Below, piece by piece: positions 5,691 to 6,940 of a stretch of 6,940 nucleotides of DNA. Within the stretch, counting starts at the first letter, position 1. Each line of letters opens with the position of its first letter. Source of the DNA: DAOUGC01 sp034429695 (GTDB taxonomy: Bacteria > Chloroflexota > Anaerolineae > Anaerolineales > Anaerolineaceae); assembly GCA_034429695.1 (NCBI GenBank), contig DAOUGC010000076.1:1-6940 (forward strand), written 5' to 3'. The position numbers were made by a program, and so were the translations under genes. The notes beneath the pieces were generated by a model, which was not told the origin of the DNA, ran no database searches, and saw nothing but the letters and a program-made list of their open reading frames with translations.

Positions 5691-6347
5691 ATGTTTCCAA
5701 CCTTCCGGCTTGTGGTGCAGTCCGGTCCCATTCAAGGCAAGACATTTCCGCTGGAGAAGAACGAACTCTTTATCGGGCGCGATCTGGCCAACGATATTGT
5801 GATCAACGATCCAGAAATGTCCCGCCGTCACGCGCGCATTTTCATGGGTGATTACAATAGCTGGATGCTGGAGGATCTGGGCTCGCCCAACGGCTCGTTT
5901 ATTAATGGGCAGCGTCTGGTTGGCCCCCATGCTCTACGGCCCGGTGAGGTGATTACCTTTGGTGAGCGCATCAACCTGGTGTTCGAAGGTTCAGACCCCG
6001 GCGCCACGGTGGTTGCGCAGCGTGGCCCTGCAACACCCACCTTCACGCCCACTGCAACCCCACCGCCCGTTCAGCAACCCGCCCAGCAGTATGCTCCGCC
6101 GCCTGTCCAGCATGTGACGCCGCCACCTCCGGCCTACTCGGCCCGCCAGGAAGTGGTGGTGGATGAAGTGCCCCCCAAACGGAAGTTCCCCATGTGGTTG
6201 ATCATCCTCTTGATCGCGTTTATCTTGATCTGCCTGTGCGTGATCGTGCCGGTATTGATTGATGCAACCAATTCATGGTGCTGGGGTCCGTTGCGCTTTA
6301 TCACCGATATCATTGCGCCCCTGCTTGGCCGCGGAACCTGCCCGTAG
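5691..6347 (+). CDS. FHA-domain protein with Pro-rich linker and C-terminal membrane segment
   Basis: A 218-residue protein. Residues about 5-98 form a forkhead-associated domain, which binds phosphothreonine peptides. The signature residues are present: IGRD (28-31), SRRHA (44-48), and SPNGSFING (65-73). Residues 110-160 are a Pro/Thr/Gln-rich linker. A single strongly hydrophobic segment at about 167-190 (PMWLIILLIAFILICLCVIV) follows basic residues KRK (163-165), so the FHA domain should lie in the cytoplasm with about 25 residues outside, including Cys197 and Cys217, which could form a disulfide. Such proteins usually read Ser/Thr kinase signalling at the membrane; no kinase is in the window. 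ATG 5691 is fixed by AGGAGG at 5679-5684 with six-base spacing. The TTG at 5628 overlaps the -35 and is rejected. Own promoter and terminator make it a single-gene unit. The specific partner is unknown. Confidence 0.9.
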   Translation: MFPTFRLVVQSGPIQGKTFPLEKNELFIGRDLANDIVINDPEMSRRHARIFMGDYNSWMLEDLGSPNGSFINGQRLVGPHALRPGEVITFGERINLVFEGSDPGATVVAQRGPATPTFTPTATPPPVQQPAQQYAPPPVQHVTPPPPAYSARQEVVVDEVPPKRKFPMWLIILLIAFILICLCVIVPVLIDATNSWCWGPLRFITDIIAPLLGRGTCP

Positions 6348-6377
6348 CTCGAAACCTATTTCGTGATTGGATCATTC

Positions 6378-6419
6378 AACCCGTGCGCTGCATTGGCGCA
6401 CGGGTTTGTTTTATTTTTT
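6378..6419 (+). terminator. Intrinsic terminator of the FHA gene
   Basis: AACCCGTGCGC (6378-6388) pairs perfectly over 11 bp with GCGCACGGGTT (6396-6406) around a 7-base loop. A T-rich tail follows (6405-6419, TTTGTTTTATTTTTT). It begins 30 bases past the stop codon. On the minus strand it lacks a T tract, so it serves the FHA gene only. Confidence 0.92.
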
Positions 6420-6427
6420 GGCATTGC

Positions 6428-6940
6428 TCAGGGGAGGGTTGTTGTCTCAGGGATGAGGGTGATATCGGCATCCGGCAGGTATAGCAGCACTTCCTGCAGA
6501 ATTGAGCGGGCCGTTGGGTAATCCTCATCAAGAAATGCCTGACCGGCTCTGGCAATCAATATCTCGAGTGTCCGGTTGGGACCATTTTGCGGTCCGGCAT
6601 AAAGATCCCGGGTGATGTCCTTTTCCCGCATTTCGGCTACATTGGGCAACCAAACGGACCGAAAGTGTGCAGACGGGTCATACCGTCGTTGATAGGCGCG
6701 GGCGACATCATAATACAGGATGGTGACCGAAACGTCTTCCACCACCTGCCGGCTGACGTGAATTTCGGACAGATACGAACGAAAATCCTGATCGAGCTGT
6801 TGGAGGGTAATGCCCAGTTGATCCTGCAAGGCGGCGTCCAGTTCCTGGCTTTCATCAGTGGTTTCCAGGTCGGGGATGTTGCGGTGCAATTGTTCAAACC
6901 TCTCCCAACCGTAGGTGTCCACCAGGTATTCGATTAGTGC
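6428..6940 (-). CDS. C-terminal part of a probable peptidase-MA-like protein (partial, 170 residues)
   Basis: The frame is open from the window edge to a TGA at 6428-6430, so the N-terminus is missing. The visible start ALIEYLVDTYGWERFEQL, followed by ELDAALQDQLGITLQQLDQDFRSYL, has the pattern of the region after the zinc site in peptidase-MA-like (gluzincin) domains. There the usual form is a YL..YG..+L helix and then DEAL...LG.SL.EL...W/F..YL. The zinc-binding HEXXH motif would lie further upstream, outside the window, so catalytic capacity cannot be judged. After about residue 60 comes a beta-rich segment (VVEDVSVTILYYDVARAYQR), then a possible helical TPR-like pair near the end (LEILIARAGQAFLDEDYPTARSILQEVL). 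An internal GTG at 6922 is not the true start. The family call is from pattern memory, with moderate confidence. It is convergent with the FHA gene, and I found no clear terminator of its own. Confidence 0.65.
   Translation of the reverse strand, partial: ALIEYLVDTYGWERFEQLHRNIPDLETTDESQELDAALQDQLGITLQQLDQDFRSYLSEIHVSRQVVEDVSVTILYYDVARAYQRRYDPSAHFRSVWLPNVAEMREKDITRDLYAGPQNGPNRTLEILIARAGQAFLDEDYPTARSILQEVLLYLPDADITLIPETTTLP

Overview
The window looks like chromosome from a Chloroflexota bacterium, most likely Anaerolineae. This is inferred from gene content and style, not from a search: Thr/Pro-rich linkers on secreted proteins, a lipoprotein with an NBR1-type Ig-like domain, a small FHA membrane protein, what looks like the tail of a peptidase-MA-like protein, moderately high GC, and AGGAGG-type ribosome binding sites. 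I see no mobile element, tRNA, rRNA or CRISPR.

Layout. Bases 1-318 (minus) hold the start of a membrane-anchored protein with a Thr/Pro-rich stalk, cut by the window edge. Just upstream of it in the same transcription unit (336-914, minus) is an NBR1-Ig-like lipoprotein. A strong terminator (1021-1052) separates this pair from recA (1079-2173, minus). recA has a clear sigma70-type promoter whose spacer holds a 14-base palindrome, a candidate SOS operator. Divergent from recA is an aldo/keto reductase (2366-3358, plus) with its own terminator. Next comes a leader of about 360 bases: promoter, an elaborate folded RNA, an intrinsic terminator, and then a perfect Shine-Dalgarno in front of a class I glutamine synthetase (3849-5189, plus). 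A hairpin that works in both directions separates this gene from a convergent 65-residue ubiquitin-like sulfur carrier ending in Gly-Gly (5266-5463, minus). A divergent control region with inverted repeats leads to an FHA-domain membrane protein (5691-6347, plus) and a terminator. The window ends in the C-terminal part of a peptidase-MA-like protein (6428-6940, minus).

How they work together. These are mostly independent single-gene units, not one pathway. The most interesting part is the glutamine synthetase leader. It has the layout of a transcription attenuator (promoter, folded RNA, terminator, gene). Its core shares several ordered sequence blocks and helices with the glmS self-cleaving ribozyme, including an ACGAGGTGG...GGTTT block, ATCGA, and CGGATG followed by a CCTCC helix strand. 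It differs in having about 51 extra bases in the middle and altered helices. The synthetase appears to be the GSI-alpha type, which is not controlled by adenylylation, so RNA-level control of the gene is plausible. Whether the RNA is a divergent glmS ribozyme, a glutamine or amino-sugar sensor derived from it, or an unrelated new class cannot be settled from sequence reading alone.
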